Shown here: piece after piece, positions 1 through 8,851 of the stretch | Position numbering within the stretch: position 1 is the stretch's first letter | Layout of the letters: each line of letters opens with the position of its first letter | Assembly: GCA_040754425.1 (NCBI GenBank) | Contig: JBFMCR010000007.1 | Span: 1 to 64,000 of the forward strand | Source of the DNA: UBA6918 sp040754425 | GTDB lineage: Bacteria > Pseudomonadota > Gammaproteobacteria > Burkholderiales > Thiobacillaceae | Length of the DNA: 64,000 nucleotides | Direction of reading: 5' to 3' | Program-made: the position numbers and the translations under genes | Notes under the pieces: model-generated | What the model was told of the DNA's origin: nothing | Seen by the model: the letters and a program-made list of their open reading frames with translations, nothing else | The model's database searches: none

Positions 1-4
1 CACC

Positions 5-35
5 AAAAAAAGCCCTCCATTCGGAGGGCTTTTTT
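5..35. terminator. Bidirectional intrinsic terminator
   Basis: Perfect 8-bp stem (11-18 with 23-30), four-base loop, flanked by A6 on the left and T5 on the right, so it can stop transcription in either direction. It lies 98 bases beyond the stop of the minus-strand antiporter gene and probably also ends a plus-strand gene outside the window. Confidence 0.8.
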
Positions 36-132
36 GCCTTCAGCGCCGGAGCAATACAGCAAAGTGGTGCGTCCATCCTTGACCTGGGGCCTGAGGATAT
101 TGCCGTGGCGCAAGGGTTACGCGAATGCGGGG

Positions 133-2103
133 TCAGCCTTGCAGGAGCCTGATTTCGGCGGCGGCAAGATTCTCCGCGGTGCCGCGCAGCACGATGACAT
201 CGCCCGCCTCGATGCAGGTTTCCGGCCCCGGATTGACGCCGCGTATGCCGTGGCGCCTTATGGCGGCGACTTCGACCAGCAGTTCGTCCAGGGCGAGTTC
301 GTCGAGGGTCTTCCCGATGGCGGCAGCCTGGGGGGTGATCAGCAGGGAAAACAGACGCGGCTGGGCTTCGTCGCCAAGATCTTCGTTGATGTCTGTCGCA
401 CCCCGGAAGAACCCTCGCATCAAGGCATAGCGCGATTCACGCACGGAGCGAATGCGTTTCAGTACTTGAGACAGCGGTACCCCGAGCAGCATGAGTGCGT
501 GCGAGGCCAGCATGAGCGAGCCTTCCATGACTTCGGACACCACCTCGGTGGCGCCGGCCTCCTTGAGCTTGTCCAGATGGGTGTCGTCCACGGTGCGCAC
601 GACGATGGGCAACTCGGGTCTGAGTTCGCGCGCATGGCGCAGGATGGTCATGGAGGCGTTGAGGTCGGAGAATGTGATCGCCATGGCGCGAACGCGCGAA
701 ATGCCGGCCGCGATCAGGACTTCGCGCTTGGAGGGGTCGCCGAATACCACGCTTTCGCCGGCTGCTGCGGCGGCTCTGACACGGGTGGGATCGGAATCGA
801 GCGCCACGAAGGGAATGCCTTCGGCTTCGAGAAAGCGCGCCAGGCTCTGGCCGCTGCGTCCATAGCCGCAGAGGATGACGTGTCCGTTCTTGCCGAAGGT
901 CTTGATCGCGATGTCGTGAACTTCCTTGGCGCGGTTGGTCCATTCGCTGGCGGAGAGCTTTTGCGTGATCCATTCCATGCGGTGGATGAGGATGGGGGCA
1001 AGCAGCATGGAAATGACCAGTGCGGCAAGGACCGGTTGGGTGATCTGCGGTCCCATCAGCTTGTGGTCGGCGGCCAGCGCCAGAAGCACGAGGCCGAATT
1101 CGCCGCCCTGGGAGAGGGCAAGGGCTGTGCGAACCGCTGTATTCTGGCCATGCTTGAACAGGCGCGTTAGCAGCCAGATGGAAATGCCCTTGCCGAGGAT
1201 GACGATGGCAAGGAGCAGCATGACCAGCAAAATGTGGTTGTATATCACCGCCACGTCAAGGCGCATGCCGATGGTGACGAAGAACAAACCGAGCAGCACG
1301 TCGCGGAATGGCTTGATGTCGTCTTCCACCTGATAGCGGTATTCGGTCTCGGAAACCAGCATGCCGGCGAGGAAGGCCCCCAGGCTGAGCGACAGGCCCG
1401 CGTGTTCGGTAAGGTAGGCAAGCCCCAAGGTGATCAGCAGCAGGTTGAGTGTGAAAAGCTCGGGCGACTTGGTTTCGGCAATGCGATGAAACCAGCTGCG
1501 CATGATCTTTTGCCCGAAAAACAGCAACACGGACAGCACTGCCGCGGCCTTGAGGAGTGCCCAGAAAAGCTCCCTCGCCAAGGAGTCGGCAGGCATGGCA
1601 AATGCAGGGATGAGGATGAGCAGCGGAACCACGGCCAGATCCTGGAACAATAGCGTGCCCATGGCGAGGCGGCCATGAGACGATTGCAATTCGACGCGTT
1701 CTGACAGGAGCTTGGAAACGATGGCCGTGGATGACATGGCCAGCACGCCGCCCAGCGCCACGCCGGCCGCCAGGCCCAAATCCAGCATCGCTGACAGCGC
1801 CAGGGTGGACAGGATGGCAATGGCAACCTGGGCGCCGCCAAAGCCGAATACGACGCCACGCATGGCCAGCATGCGCGGCAGACTGAACTCGAGCCCGACC
1901 GAGAACATCAGGAAAACCACGCCGAATTCAGCCAGGTAGCGGGTTTGCGGGGTATCAGGCAGCCAGCCAAGGGCGTTGGGGCCGATCACGATGCCGGTAA
2001 GCAGATAGCCCAGCATGGTCGGCAGCTTGAAGGTGCGCGCCACGACGGCCACGATAACCGCGGCTGCGAGGAGGATGAGAACGAGTTCCAGAGTGGTCTG
2101 CAT
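133..2103 (-). CDS. Kef-type monovalent cation:proton antiporter (CPA2) with TrkA domains
   Basis: Predicted 656-residue inner-membrane antiporter. The first ~390 residues are a run of hydrophobic helices typical of the CPA2 Na+/H+ exchanger fold (start MQTTLELVLILLAAA). A TrkA-N/RCK NAD-binding domain starts near residue 406 with the GYGRSG dinucleotide loop, and a TrkA-C domain occupies about 585-656. This is the KefB/KefC/YbaL architecture, which exchanges K+ or Na+ for H+ under nucleotide or ligand gating. The frame stays open far upstream, antisense to kdsD, but homology starts at the ATG at 2103. That start is back to back with kdsD. The transported ion cannot be decided from sequence. 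Confidence 0.9.
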   Translation of the reverse strand: MQTTLELVLILLAAAVIVAVVARTFKLPTMLGYLLTGIVIGPNALGWLPDTPQTRYLAEFGVVFLMFSVGLEFSLPRMLAMRGVVFGFGGAQVAIAILSTLALSAMLDLGLAAGVALGGVLAMSSTAIVSKLLSERVELQSSHGRLAMGTLLFQDLAVVPLLILIPAFAMPADSLARELFWALLKAAAVLSVLLFFGQKIMRSWFHRIAETKSPELFTLNLLLITLGLAYLTEHAGLSLSLGAFLAGMLVSETEYRYQVEDDIKPFRDVLLGLFFVTIGMRLDVAVIYNHILLVMLLLAIVILGKGISIWLLTRLFKHGQNTAVRTALALSQGGEFGLVLLALAADHKLMGPQITQPVLAALVISMLLAPILIHRMEWITQKLSASEWTNRAKEVHDIAIKTFGKNGHVILCGYGRSGQSLARFLEAEGIPFVALDSDPTRVRAAAAAGESVVFGDPSKREVLIAAGISRVRAMAITFSDLNASMTILRHARELRPELPIVVRTVDDTHLDKLKEAGATEVVSEVMEGSLMLASHALMLLGVPLSQVLKRIRSVRESRYALMRGFFRGATDINEDLGDEAQPRLFSLLITPQAAAIGKTLDELALDELLVEVAAIRRHGIRGVNPGPETCIEAGDVIVLRGTAENLAAAEIRLLQG

Positions 2104-2131
2104 GAGCTTAGCTAGTATACTTACGTTCCAA
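2104..2131. promoter_or_regulatory. Compact divergent promoter region between antiporter gene and kdsD
   Basis: Only 28 bases separate the two divergent starts. The palindrome AGTATACT at 2114-2121 offers a TATACT -10-like box on both strands. From either copy, initiation would fall only about 3-6 bases before the respective start codon, implying very short leaders. No convincing -35 box and no good Shine-Dalgarno sequence is visible on either side. Confidence 0.4.
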
Positions 2132-3112
2132 ATGAAAACGGCAGACTCTTCCCGCTCCCTGGAGTTGGCTCGCCAGGTATTGGCCATCGAGGCCGATGCT
2201 GTGCGCAAGCTTTCCGCGCGTATTGACGGCCAGTTCGAGAACGCCATTGCGATCATCCTCAATTGCAAGGGCAGGGTGGTTGTCACCGGCATGGGCAAGT
2301 CCGGCCACATTGCCCGCAAGATCGCCGCCACGCTTGCCAGTACCGGCACGCCGGCGTTCTTTGTGCATCCCGGCGAGGCCAGCCATGGCGATCTGGGCAT
2401 GATTACGCAGGACGATGTCGTAGTTGCGCTGTCCAATTCCGGCGAGAGCGCGGAAGTCATCGCCATACTGCCGCTCATCAAGCGGCGCGGCGCCAAGCTC
2501 ATCGGCATGAGCGGCAACCCCGCCTCGACCCTGGCGCGGGAATCCGATGTGCACCTGAATGCGGCCGTCGACAAGGAGGCCTGTCCGCACAACCTGGCGC
2601 CGACGGCGAGCACTACAGCAGCCCTTGCGCTGGGCGATGCACTGGCAGTTGCGTTGCTGGACGCGCGCGGCTTTACCCCCGATGACTTTGCCCGTACGCA
2701 TCCCGGCGGCAGCCTGGGCCGCAGGCTGCTGGTGCATGTGCGCGATGTCATGCATGGCGGAGACAGGTTGCCGGTCGTGAGCGAGACCGCGTCACTCAAG
2801 GATGCGCTGCTGGAAATGACGCGCAAGGGTCTGGGCATGACGGCCATAGTCGATGCCGGCGGCAGGCTGGCGGGGGTTTTTACCGACGGCGACCTGCGCC
2901 GCACGCTGGAGAAGGCGGTGGATGTGCACGCGGTCGGCATTGCCGAAATCATGACGCGCAACCCCAAGAGCATCGGCCCTGATCAACTGGCTGTCGAGGC
3001 GGCGGAAAGAATGCAGGAACTCAAGATCAACGGATTGCTGGTGGTCGACAATGATCAAAGGCTGGTCGGCGCCTTGAACATGCACGATCTTCTGAAGGCG
3101 GGGGTGGTATGA
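2132..3112 (+). CDS. kdsD: Arabinose-5-phosphate isomerase (KpsF/GutQ family)
   Basis: 326 residues. Converts ribulose-5-phosphate to arabinose-5-phosphate, the first step to Kdo of lipopolysaccharide; cytoplasmic. An N-terminal SIS sugar-isomerase domain (GMGKSGH, SNSGES, and THPGGSLGR near residue 190) is followed by two CBS domains (about 205-326), the full family layout. ATG 2132 gives a normal N-terminus; an in-frame ATG at 2102 would add ten residues and overlap the divergent antiporter start. Its last codon overlaps kdsC (ATGA), and the next genes complete Kdo dephosphorylation and LPS export, so this is an LPS operon. Confidence 0.95.
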   Translation: MKTADSSRSLELARQVLAIEADAVRKLSARIDGQFENAIAIILNCKGRVVVTGMGKSGHIARKIAATLASTGTPAFFVHPGEASHGDLGMITQDDVVVALSNSGESAEVIAILPLIKRRGAKLIGMSGNPASTLARESDVHLNAAVDKEACPHNLAPTASTTAALALGDALAVALLDARGFTPDDFARTHPGGSLGRRLLVHVRDVMHGGDRLPVVSETASLKDALLEMTRKGLGMTAIVDAGGRLAGVFTDGDLRRTLEKAVDVHAVGIAEIMTRNPKSIGPDQLAVEAAERMQELKINGLLVVDNDQRLVGALNMHDLLKAGVV

Positions 3113-3636
3113 CCCAGGATGCGATCGAGCGTGCGCGCGACGTCAAGCTCATCATATTTGATGTGGACGGCGTGATGACCGATGGTACGCTTTTTCTGGC
3201 GGACGACGGCCAGGAGTACAAGGGCTTCAATTCCCTTGACGGACATGGCTTGAAAATGCTGAAAAACACAGGGGTGGAACTGGCCATCATCACGGGACGC
3301 AATTCCCAGGTGGTCGTTCACCGCGCGCGTAACCTGGGCATTGCGCACCTACAGCAGGGGGCGCATGACAAGCTGACGATTTACCATCAGTTGCTGGAGG
3401 ATTTGGACATCGGTCCGGAACAAACTGCCTTCATGGGAGACGATGTCGTCGACTTGCCTGTCATGCGGCGCGCAAGACTGGCGATTGCCGTTCCCGCGGC
3501 GCCGGATCTGGTGAAGGCGCATTCGCACTATGTCACCCGGCGCGAGGGCGGGCGCGGAGCGGTGCGCGAGGCCTGCGAATTCATCATGCGTGCCCAAGGC
3601 ACGTTTGATGCGCAAATGGCTTTGTATCTGTCATGA
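3109..3636 (+). CDS. kdsC: 3-deoxy-D-manno-octulosonate-8-phosphate phosphatase
   Basis: 175 residues, a cap-less HAD phosphatase that removes phosphate from Kdo-8-P before CMP activation. The HAD motif I is FDVDGVMTDG near residue 18 (nucleophile Asp and second Asp both present); motif II is IITGRNS and the acidic motif IV is GDDVVD near 112. Size matches the tetrameric KdsC family. It overlaps kdsD by four bases and lptC by four bases, indicating translational coupling. Confidence 0.95.
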   Translation: MTQDAIERARDVKLIIFDVDGVMTDGTLFLADDGQEYKGFNSLDGHGLKMLKNTGVELAIITGRNSQVVVHRARNLGIAHLQQGAHDKLTIYHQLLEDLDIGPEQTAFMGDDVVDLPVMRRARLAIAVPAAPDLVKAHSHYVTRREGGRGAVREACEFIMRAQGTFDAQMALYLS

Positions 3637-4208
3637 TCGATCGTTTTGCAATGTGGCTGCCGATGGCTTTGCTGGCCGCACTCGGCTTGTTGACCTTCTG
3701 GATCGACCAGAGCGTCAAGGAAGCGGGCGGACGCAACGGTGTCAACCTGAATGAGCCTGATTCGATCATCGAGAATTTTCTGGCAATCAGCACCGATCCC
3801 GAGGGAATTCCCCGTTACCGTCTGGCGGCGGAAAAACTCAGTCATTACTCGAGCAACAAGCTGACCTTGCTGGACAAACCGAAACTCACCCACTTCCACG
3901 ATAAGCAGGGGGAAATGCAAATTTCTTCCAGCACGGCAAATGTCACGCCTGACGGGAACAGGGTGGTTTTTTCCGGACAGGTGGAACTGCTTCGACCCGA
4001 CGGCGCCAGCGGCAAGCCCCTGTCGATGCAGACCTCTTCCCTGGAAGTGTCGACGGAAAAAAATGAAGCATTCACCTCGCAGCCGGTTGTGATACGGCAG
4101 CCGGGCATGCAGATCAATGCGTCCGGCTTGCACTTGTTTGCCGATACGCGGGTGCTCAAACTCAAGGGTCGGGTCAAGGCCCGATATCAGAATGCAAATC
4201 GTGCTTAA
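3633..4208 (+). CDS. lptC: LPS export system periplasmic bridge component LptC
   Basis: 191 residues: one N-terminal transmembrane anchor (about residues 8-26) followed by a beta-jellyroll periplasmic domain of the LptC/YrbK type. It passes LPS from the LptBFG ABC transporter to LptA. Overlaps kdsC by four bases, and lptA starts inside its last codons. The order kdsC-lptC-lptA-lptB is the canonical one, which supports the assignment despite low sequence conservation in this family. Confidence 0.9.
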   Translation: MIDRFAMWLPMALLAALGLLTFWIDQSVKEAGGRNGVNLNEPDSIIENFLAISTDPEGIPRYRLAAEKLSHYSSNKLTLLDKPKLTHFHDKQGEMQISSSTANVTPDGNRVVFSGQVELLRPDGASGKPLSMQTSSLEVSTEKNEAFTSQPVVIRQPGMQINASGLHLFADTRVLKLKGRVKARYQNANRA

Positions 4209-4734
4209 CAGGCTGTTGCTCATCCCCCTGCTTGCGGCCTTGTCGCTGCCGGCCTTTGCCGAAAAGTCCGACCGCGAGAAGCCCGTGCATCTCGAGGCTG
4301 ACAATGTCACGCTGGACGACATCAGGAAGGTGAGCACTTTCGATGGGAATGTCCTGCTCATACAGGGCACCTTGGCGCTGCGTGCCGATCGGCTGGAGGC
4401 AAGACAGGGCGATGATGGCCTGCGGAACATCACTGCATGGGGCAGCCCGGTCAGCTTCCGGCAGAAGCGCGACGGCGTGGAGGAATATATCGAAGGGTTT
4501 GCCAGGCGGATCGAATACGACAATGTACAAAGCCAGCTGCGCCTCATCGGTGATGCGCGACTGCGCAAGGGCGGCGACGAGATCCGCGGCAACCAGATCA
4601 GCTATGACGCCAATACCGAGTTCTACAAGGTGATCGGGCAGGAGGGCACGGTGGGCCCGAGCAGCAGGGTCAGGGTTATCATCCGCCCCAAGCCGAAAGT
4701 GGGGCAGGACAAGAGCCGGGTTCCCAAGCCATGA
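4192..4734 (+). CDS. lptA: LPS transport periplasmic protein LptA
   Basis: 180 residues with a cleavable signal peptide ending ALSLPAFA, then the OstA-like beta-jellyroll (motif LEADNVTLDD, repeated D-G-N strands). LptA forms the periplasmic bridge carrying LPS to the outer membrane LptD/E. The ATG at 4192 starts 17 bases before the lptC stop and gives a proper signal sequence; a longer in-frame start at 4117 would bury that signal and is rejected. The stop overlaps the lptB start by four bases. Confidence 0.92.
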   Translation: MQIVLNRLLLIPLLAALSLPAFAEKSDREKPVHLEADNVTLDDIRKVSTFDGNVLLIQGTLALRADRLEARQGDDGLRNITAWGSPVSFRQKRDGVEEYIEGFARRIEYDNVQSQLRLIGDARLRKGGDEIRGNQISYDANTEFYKVIGQEGTVGPSSRVRVIIRPKPKVGQDKSRVPKP

Positions 4735-5453
4735 AGCAGCTGATTGCAGAACATCTGCAAAAGAACTACAAAAAACGCACGGTCGTGCATGACGTATCGC
4801 TTGCGGTGGGCAGCGGAGAAATCGTCGGTCTGCTAGGCCCCAACGGAGCCGGCAAGACCACCTGCTTTTACATGATCGTGGGGCTGGTGATCGCGGACGG
4901 CGGCTCCATCCGTCTCGATGGGCATGACGTCACCCACACCCCGATCCATAAACGTGCGCGTCTCGGGCTTTCCTATCTGCCGCAGGAGCCTTCCATTTTC
5001 CGCAAGATGACGGTGGCCGATAACGTGCGCGCCGTCCTGCAGCTGAAGGGTTATGACGAGGAGGCAGTCGAGCAGCACCTCGACAACCTGCTGGAGGACC
5101 TGCACGTGGGACACTTGCGCGATGCGTCTGCGATGAGCCTTTCCGGAGGCGAACGCAGGCGTGTCGAAATCGCCCGCGCGCTCGCCATGAACCCGCGCTT
5201 CGTCCTGCTGGATGAGCCGTTCGCCGGAATCGATCCGATTGCGGTGCTCGATATCCAGAAACTGATCCGCTTTCTTACCGAGCGCGGCATCGGCGTGCTG
5301 ATCACGGACCACAACGTGCGCGAAACCCTGGGCATCTGTGACCGCGCATATATAATCAACGACGGCAGCGTACTCGCCTTTGGCCATCCGGACGAAATCA
5401 TTCGCGACGAGACGGTACGCAAGGTTTATCTGGGCGAGAACTTCAGGCTGTAG
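4731..5453 (+). CDS. lptB: LPS export ABC transporter ATPase LptB
   Basis: 240 residues, a complete cytoplasmic ABC ATPase that powers LPS extraction by LptFG (not in this window). Walker A GPNGAGKTT near residue 36, signature LSGGERRR near 138, Walker B VLLDEP followed by FAGIDP, and the switch His in TDHNV. Length matches family members. It is the last LPS gene before rpoN, the usual proteobacterial order. Confidence 0.96.
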   Translation: MKQLIAEHLQKNYKKRTVVHDVSLAVGSGEIVGLLGPNGAGKTTCFYMIVGLVIADGGSIRLDGHDVTHTPIHKRARLGLSYLPQEPSIFRKMTVADNVRAVLQLKGYDEEAVEQHLDNLLEDLHVGHLRDASAMSLSGGERRRVEIARALAMNPRFVLLDEPFAGIDPIAVLDIQKLIRFLTERGIGVLITDHNVRETLGICDRAYIINDGSVLAFGHPDEIIRDETVRKVYLGENFRL

Positions 5454-5538
5454 AAACGCGCCCGAAATGCCCTGCGGCATGTGCGGGTGCGTATGGCATA
5501 CTGATGCATCCCGCTCGTATTTGCCCATTTTTTTTCGA

Positions 5539-6957
5539 ATGAAACCCCATCTCCAGCTCAAGCTCGGTCAGCATCTCGCGCTGACCCCGCAACTGCAACA
5601 GTCCATCCGGCTGCTGCAGTTGTCTACGCTGGAGCTCGACCAGGAGATCGAGCAGATGCTGCAGGACAATCCGCTGCTCGAGCGCGAAGGCGAAGAAGAA
5701 GAGGGCGTGGTGGCGGTCGCGCCGGAAGATGTGGCAGAGCAGGCTTCCGCCGGTGACGAAGCTGCCCTGCCCATGGAAGAAGAATCCCGGCCGGGGCTGG
5801 AAGACCTTGACTGGAATGACTATGGCGCCGGCGCAGGCGAGGTGGATGAGGACGGCGGTCTGCAAACCCCGGCGGCATCCGCCACGCTACGCGAGCATCT
5901 CCTTGCCCAGGCCGCCTTGCTGCAGCTGTCGACGCGTGACCGGGCCTTGATCGGCGCCTTGATTGACGCGCTTGACGAGGATGGCTATCTCGAGCAATCC
6001 CTCGACGATGTCGCTGCCAGCTTCCAGGCCGACCCGCCGATCGAGCACGAGGAAATGGAGGCGGCGCTCAAGCACCTGCAAAACCTCGATCCCACCGGAG
6101 TCGGCGCGAGAAGTCTGGGCGAATGCCTGAGCCTGCAGCTCAAGGCCCTGCCGGAATCAACACCGGCGCGGGCTACGGCATTGAAAATAGCCGATGGCCT
6201 GCTGGATCTGCTGGCAGCGCGCGATGTCGGGAAGCTCAAGAAAGTCCTGCATATCGACGACGCAGAGTTGCGTGCGGCGCGTCAGTTGATACTCAGGCTC
6301 AACCCCAAGCCGGGTGCACAGTTCGCCGCAGGCGACACCCAGTATGTCATTCCGGACGTGTACGTCAGGAAATACAAGGGAACCTGGATTGCCAGCCTCA
6401 ACCCCGATGCCATGCCCAGGCTGCGCATCAACCGGGTTTATGCGGACATTCTGGCGCGTCATCGTGAAAATGCGGGACAACTGGCCAACCAGTTGCAAGA
6501 GGCGAAGTGGCTGATCAAGAACGTGCAGCAGCGCTTCGATACCATTTTGCGCGTTTCGCAGGCCATCGTGGACAGGCAAAGGAATTTTTTCGAGCACGGC
6601 GAAGTGGCCATGCGCCCTCTGGTGCTGCGGGAAATTGCCGAGGCGGTCGATTTGCACGAATCGACCATTTCACGCGTCACCACGCAAAAGTACATGATGA
6701 CGCCGCGCGGCCTTTATGAACTGAAGTATTTTTTCGGCAGCCATGTTGCCACCGAGGCGGGGGGCGTTTGCTCCTCCACGGCCATCCGTGCCCTCATCAA
6801 GCAACTGGTGGCTGCGGAGGATTCGAAAAAACCCCTTTCCGACGGCCAGATTGCCGAAGTCCTCGCCCGCCAGGGGATCGTGGTTGCGCGGCGCACGGTG
6901 GCCAAGTACCGAGAATCCCTGCATATCCCTACCGCCAACATGCGCAAGTCGGGTTGA
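5539..6957 (+). CDS. rpoN: RNA polymerase sigma-54 factor
   Basis: 472 residues. Region I starts MKPHLQLKLGQHLALTPQL and contains the glutamine/leucine-rich activator-interaction segment; an acidic region II (about 50-110) follows; the core-binding and HTH domains come next; the C-terminal RpoN box reads ARRTVAKYRESL near residue 455. It directs transcription from -24/-12 promoters with AAA+ activators. The longer open frame from 5380 overlaps lptB and is not used. hpf and ptsN follow, the classic rpoN neighbourhood. Confidence 0.96.
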   Translation: MKPHLQLKLGQHLALTPQLQQSIRLLQLSTLELDQEIEQMLQDNPLLEREGEEEEGVVAVAPEDVAEQASAGDEAALPMEEESRPGLEDLDWNDYGAGAGEVDEDGGLQTPAASATLREHLLAQAALLQLSTRDRALIGALIDALDEDGYLEQSLDDVAASFQADPPIEHEEMEAALKHLQNLDPTGVGARSLGECLSLQLKALPESTPARATALKIADGLLDLLAARDVGKLKKVLHIDDAELRAARQLILRLNPKPGAQFAAGDTQYVIPDVYVRKYKGTWIASLNPDAMPRLRINRVYADILARHRENAGQLANQLQEAKWLIKNVQQRFDTILRVSQAIVDRQRNFFEHGEVAMRPLVLREIAEAVDLHESTISRVTTQKYMMTPRGLYELKYFFGSHVATEAGGVCSSTAIRALIKQLVAAEDSKKPLSDGQIAEVLARQGIVVARRTVAKYRESLHIPTANMRKSG

Positions 6958-7097
6958 TGCCGGAATGCCTTGCACTCGCCAGACGCTTGAAAATACGGCA
7001 AAATCCACTTAATTTGTAAATGTGGGTTTCCTTTTGGTTTCCATGTTCATCTAATTTGCTTTCGTCCCGCAGTGGGCGGTTTTTTTCAGGAGACACC

Positions 7098-7424
7098 ATG
7101 AACCTCAATATTTCCGGCCATCATCTCGAAGTAACACCGGCCATTCGCGATTATGTGGCGGAAAAGCTGGAGCGCGTGAAGCGCCATTTCGACCAGGTTA
7201 TCGATGCAAAAGTCATCATGCAAGTCGAGAAGCTGGTGCACAAGGTGGAGGTCAATCTGCATGTCAGCGGCCGCGATTTTCATGCCCATGCCGAAGATGG
7301 CAACATGTATGCGGCCATCGACATGATGGCGGACAAGCTGGACCGCCAGATCGTGAAGCACAAGGAAAAGAACGTCGACCACCATGCCGAGGATGCGGCA
7401 AAGCGCCAGGTTTCGGGTGCGTAG
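7098..7424 (+). CDS. hpf: Ribosome hibernation promoting factor, HPF/RaiA family (short form)
   Basis: 108 residues. Binds the 30S subunit to form inactive 100S ribosomes in stationary phase. The sequence starts MNLNISGHHLEVTPAIRDYV and keeps the family pattern HFDQVIDAKVIM with a basic, His-rich C-terminus. Strong Shine-Dalgarno AGGAGA five bases before the ATG. The 140-base gap after rpoN ends with a small GC stem followed by T7 (7066-7087), possibly a weak attenuator or terminator just before this gene. Confidence 0.93.
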   Translation: MNLNISGHHLEVTPAIRDYVAEKLERVKRHFDQVIDAKVIMQVEKLVHKVEVNLHVSGRDFHAHAEDGNMYAAIDMMADKLDRQIVKHKEKNVDHHAEDAAKRQVSGA

Positions 7425-7463
7425 AAGCAAGCTAGCGGGCCGGATTTCCGGCCCGGATCATTC

Positions 7464-7916
7464 ATGAACTTGATGGCGCCACTGCTGAACCGCAACGGCA
7501 TCGTTGCCGACCAGGCATTCTCCAGCAAGAAGAGGCTGTTCGAACATGCCGCCGACTTGTTCGAGCAATTGGTCGGCCTCAAGCGTCAGGAAGTGTTCAA
7601 CAGCCTGTTCGAGCGCGAGCGTCTGGGATCGACCGCGCTCGGCCATGGTGTTGCGATACCGCACGGCCGCATCAAGGGCCTGAAGGAGGCCGCGGGCGCG
7701 TTTTATCGCCTGAGACCGCCGCTGGAGTTCGACTCGCCGGATGGCCTCCCGATTGCGCTGTGTTTCATCTTGCTGGTGCCGCAGGATGCAAACGAATTGC
7801 ATCTGCAGATTCTGGGCGAGCTTGCGCAAATGCTGGGTGATGCCGGCGTGCGCGAACGCTTGCTGACGGCCGGGCCGGCGGAACTGTACGAACTGCTGAC
7901 TACATGGACGCCCTGA
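7464..7916 (+). CDS. ptsN: Nitrogen-regulatory PTS IIA protein (EIIA-Ntr)
   Basis: 150 residues of the PTS EIIA type-2 fold. The phosphorylated histidine is in GVAIPHGRI near residue 67. The protein receives phosphate from the PTS-Ntr relay and regulates K+ and nitrogen or carbon metabolism rather than transporting sugar. It overlaps hprK by 13 bases. Position next to rpoN and hpf is typical. Confidence 0.93.
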   Translation: MNLMAPLLNRNGIVADQAFSSKKRLFEHAADLFEQLVGLKRQEVFNSLFERERLGSTALGHGVAIPHGRIKGLKEAAGAFYRLRPPLEFDSPDGLPIALCFILLVPQDANELHLQILGELAQMLGDAGVRERLLTAGPAELYELLTTWTP

Positions 7917-8851
7917 GCATTGTCACGGTCGACAAGCTGTTTCGTGACAATGCCGATGCGCTCGATCTGGCCTGGCTGACGGGGCAGGATGGGGGCAGGC
8001 GTGTGCTGACCTCGGAAGCGCTGCACAAAACCAATCTTGCGCCGATCGGCCACCTCAACCTGGTGCATCCCAATCGCGTGCAGGTGCTCGGCAGCGCGGA
8101 AATGGATTATCTGCGCAAACTGAGCGCTGATGCACTGGAAGAGGCTTTGCACCACATGTTCTCGGAAGAGCTTGCCGCTGTCGTGGTGGCGGACGGCGAA
8201 CAGCCGCCTGCGGTATTGCGGGAGACCGCAGCCAAAACGAACACCCCCCTGTTCGCCTCCGCCCATCCGAGCCCGGTCGTGGTTTCGCATCTTGGTCATT
8301 ACCTCATGCAGAACCTGGCCGAAACCACGGTGGTGCATGGCGTGTTCATGGAAGTGACCGGGCTTGGCGTGCTGATTCAGGGCGAGGCTGCGGTCGGGAA
8401 GAGCGAGCTGGCGCTGGAGCTGGTTACGCGCGGACATCGTCTGGTGGCCGACGACGCGGTCGAATTGCGTCGGGTAGCGCCGGATACGCTGGAAGGCACG
8501 TGCCCGCCCATGCTGCGCGATTTCCTCGAAGTGCGCGGCCTTGGCATTCTCAATATCCGTTCCCTGTTCGGCGAAGCGTCGGTCAAGCTCAAGAAGAATC
8601 TCAAGCTCATTGTCCTGCTGGTCAAGCCGGGCCAGGGCAACGAGCCGATGAACCGGCTGGACATGGAGGCATCGCAGACGACCATTCTTGGCGTGGACGT
8701 GCTGACCGTGCGCATCCCGGTCGCGGCGGGCCGCAACCTTGCCGTGCTGGTCGAAGTAGCGGTGCGCAATCATATCCTCAAGAGCCGCGGAATCGATCCT
8801 GTCGCCGAACTCATGGCGCGCCAGGAGGCCTTCATGCGAGAGGAGTCCTGA
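7904..8851 (+). CDS. hprK: HPr kinase/phosphorylase
   Basis: 315 residues. Phosphorylates or dephosphorylates a serine of HPr. The C-terminal catalytic domain has the P-loop GEAAVGKSE near residue 155 and the family signature around VRGLGILNIRSLFG; the N-terminal domain is the usual substrate-binding half. Overlaps ptsN by 13 bases and shares its stop with the rapZ start (TGATG). No gene for HPr itself (ptsH) or enzyme I follows here, although these often lie close by in betaproteobacteria. Confidence 0.94.
   Translation: MDALSIVTVDKLFRDNADALDLAWLTGQDGGRRVLTSEALHKTNLAPIGHLNLVHPNRVQVLGSAEMDYLRKLSADALEEALHHMFSEELAAVVVADGEQPPAVLRETAAKTNTPLFASAHPSPVVVSHLGHYLMQNLAETTVVHGVFMEVTGLGVLIQGEAAVGKSELALELVTRGHRLVADDAVELRRVAPDTLEGTCPPMLRDFLEVRGLGILNIRSLFGEASVKLKKNLKLIVLLVKPGQGNEPMNRLDMEASQTTILGVDVLTVRIPVAAGRNLAVLVEVAVRNHILKSRGIDPVAELMARQEAFMREES

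Noticed and set aside
2104..2973. N-terminal extension of the antiporter frame over kdsD
   Set aside because: The extra 290 codons are antisense to kdsD and lie before the family N-terminus; the ATG at 2103 is used.
6958..7090. Sigma-54 promoter before hpf
   Set aside because: No GG-N10-GC pair fits the -24/-12 consensus in the rpoN-hpf gap.
7020..7097. Longer hpf start at 7020
   Set aside because: The extra residues have no family counterpart, and the ATG at 7098 has an ideal ribosome site and the canonical N-terminus.
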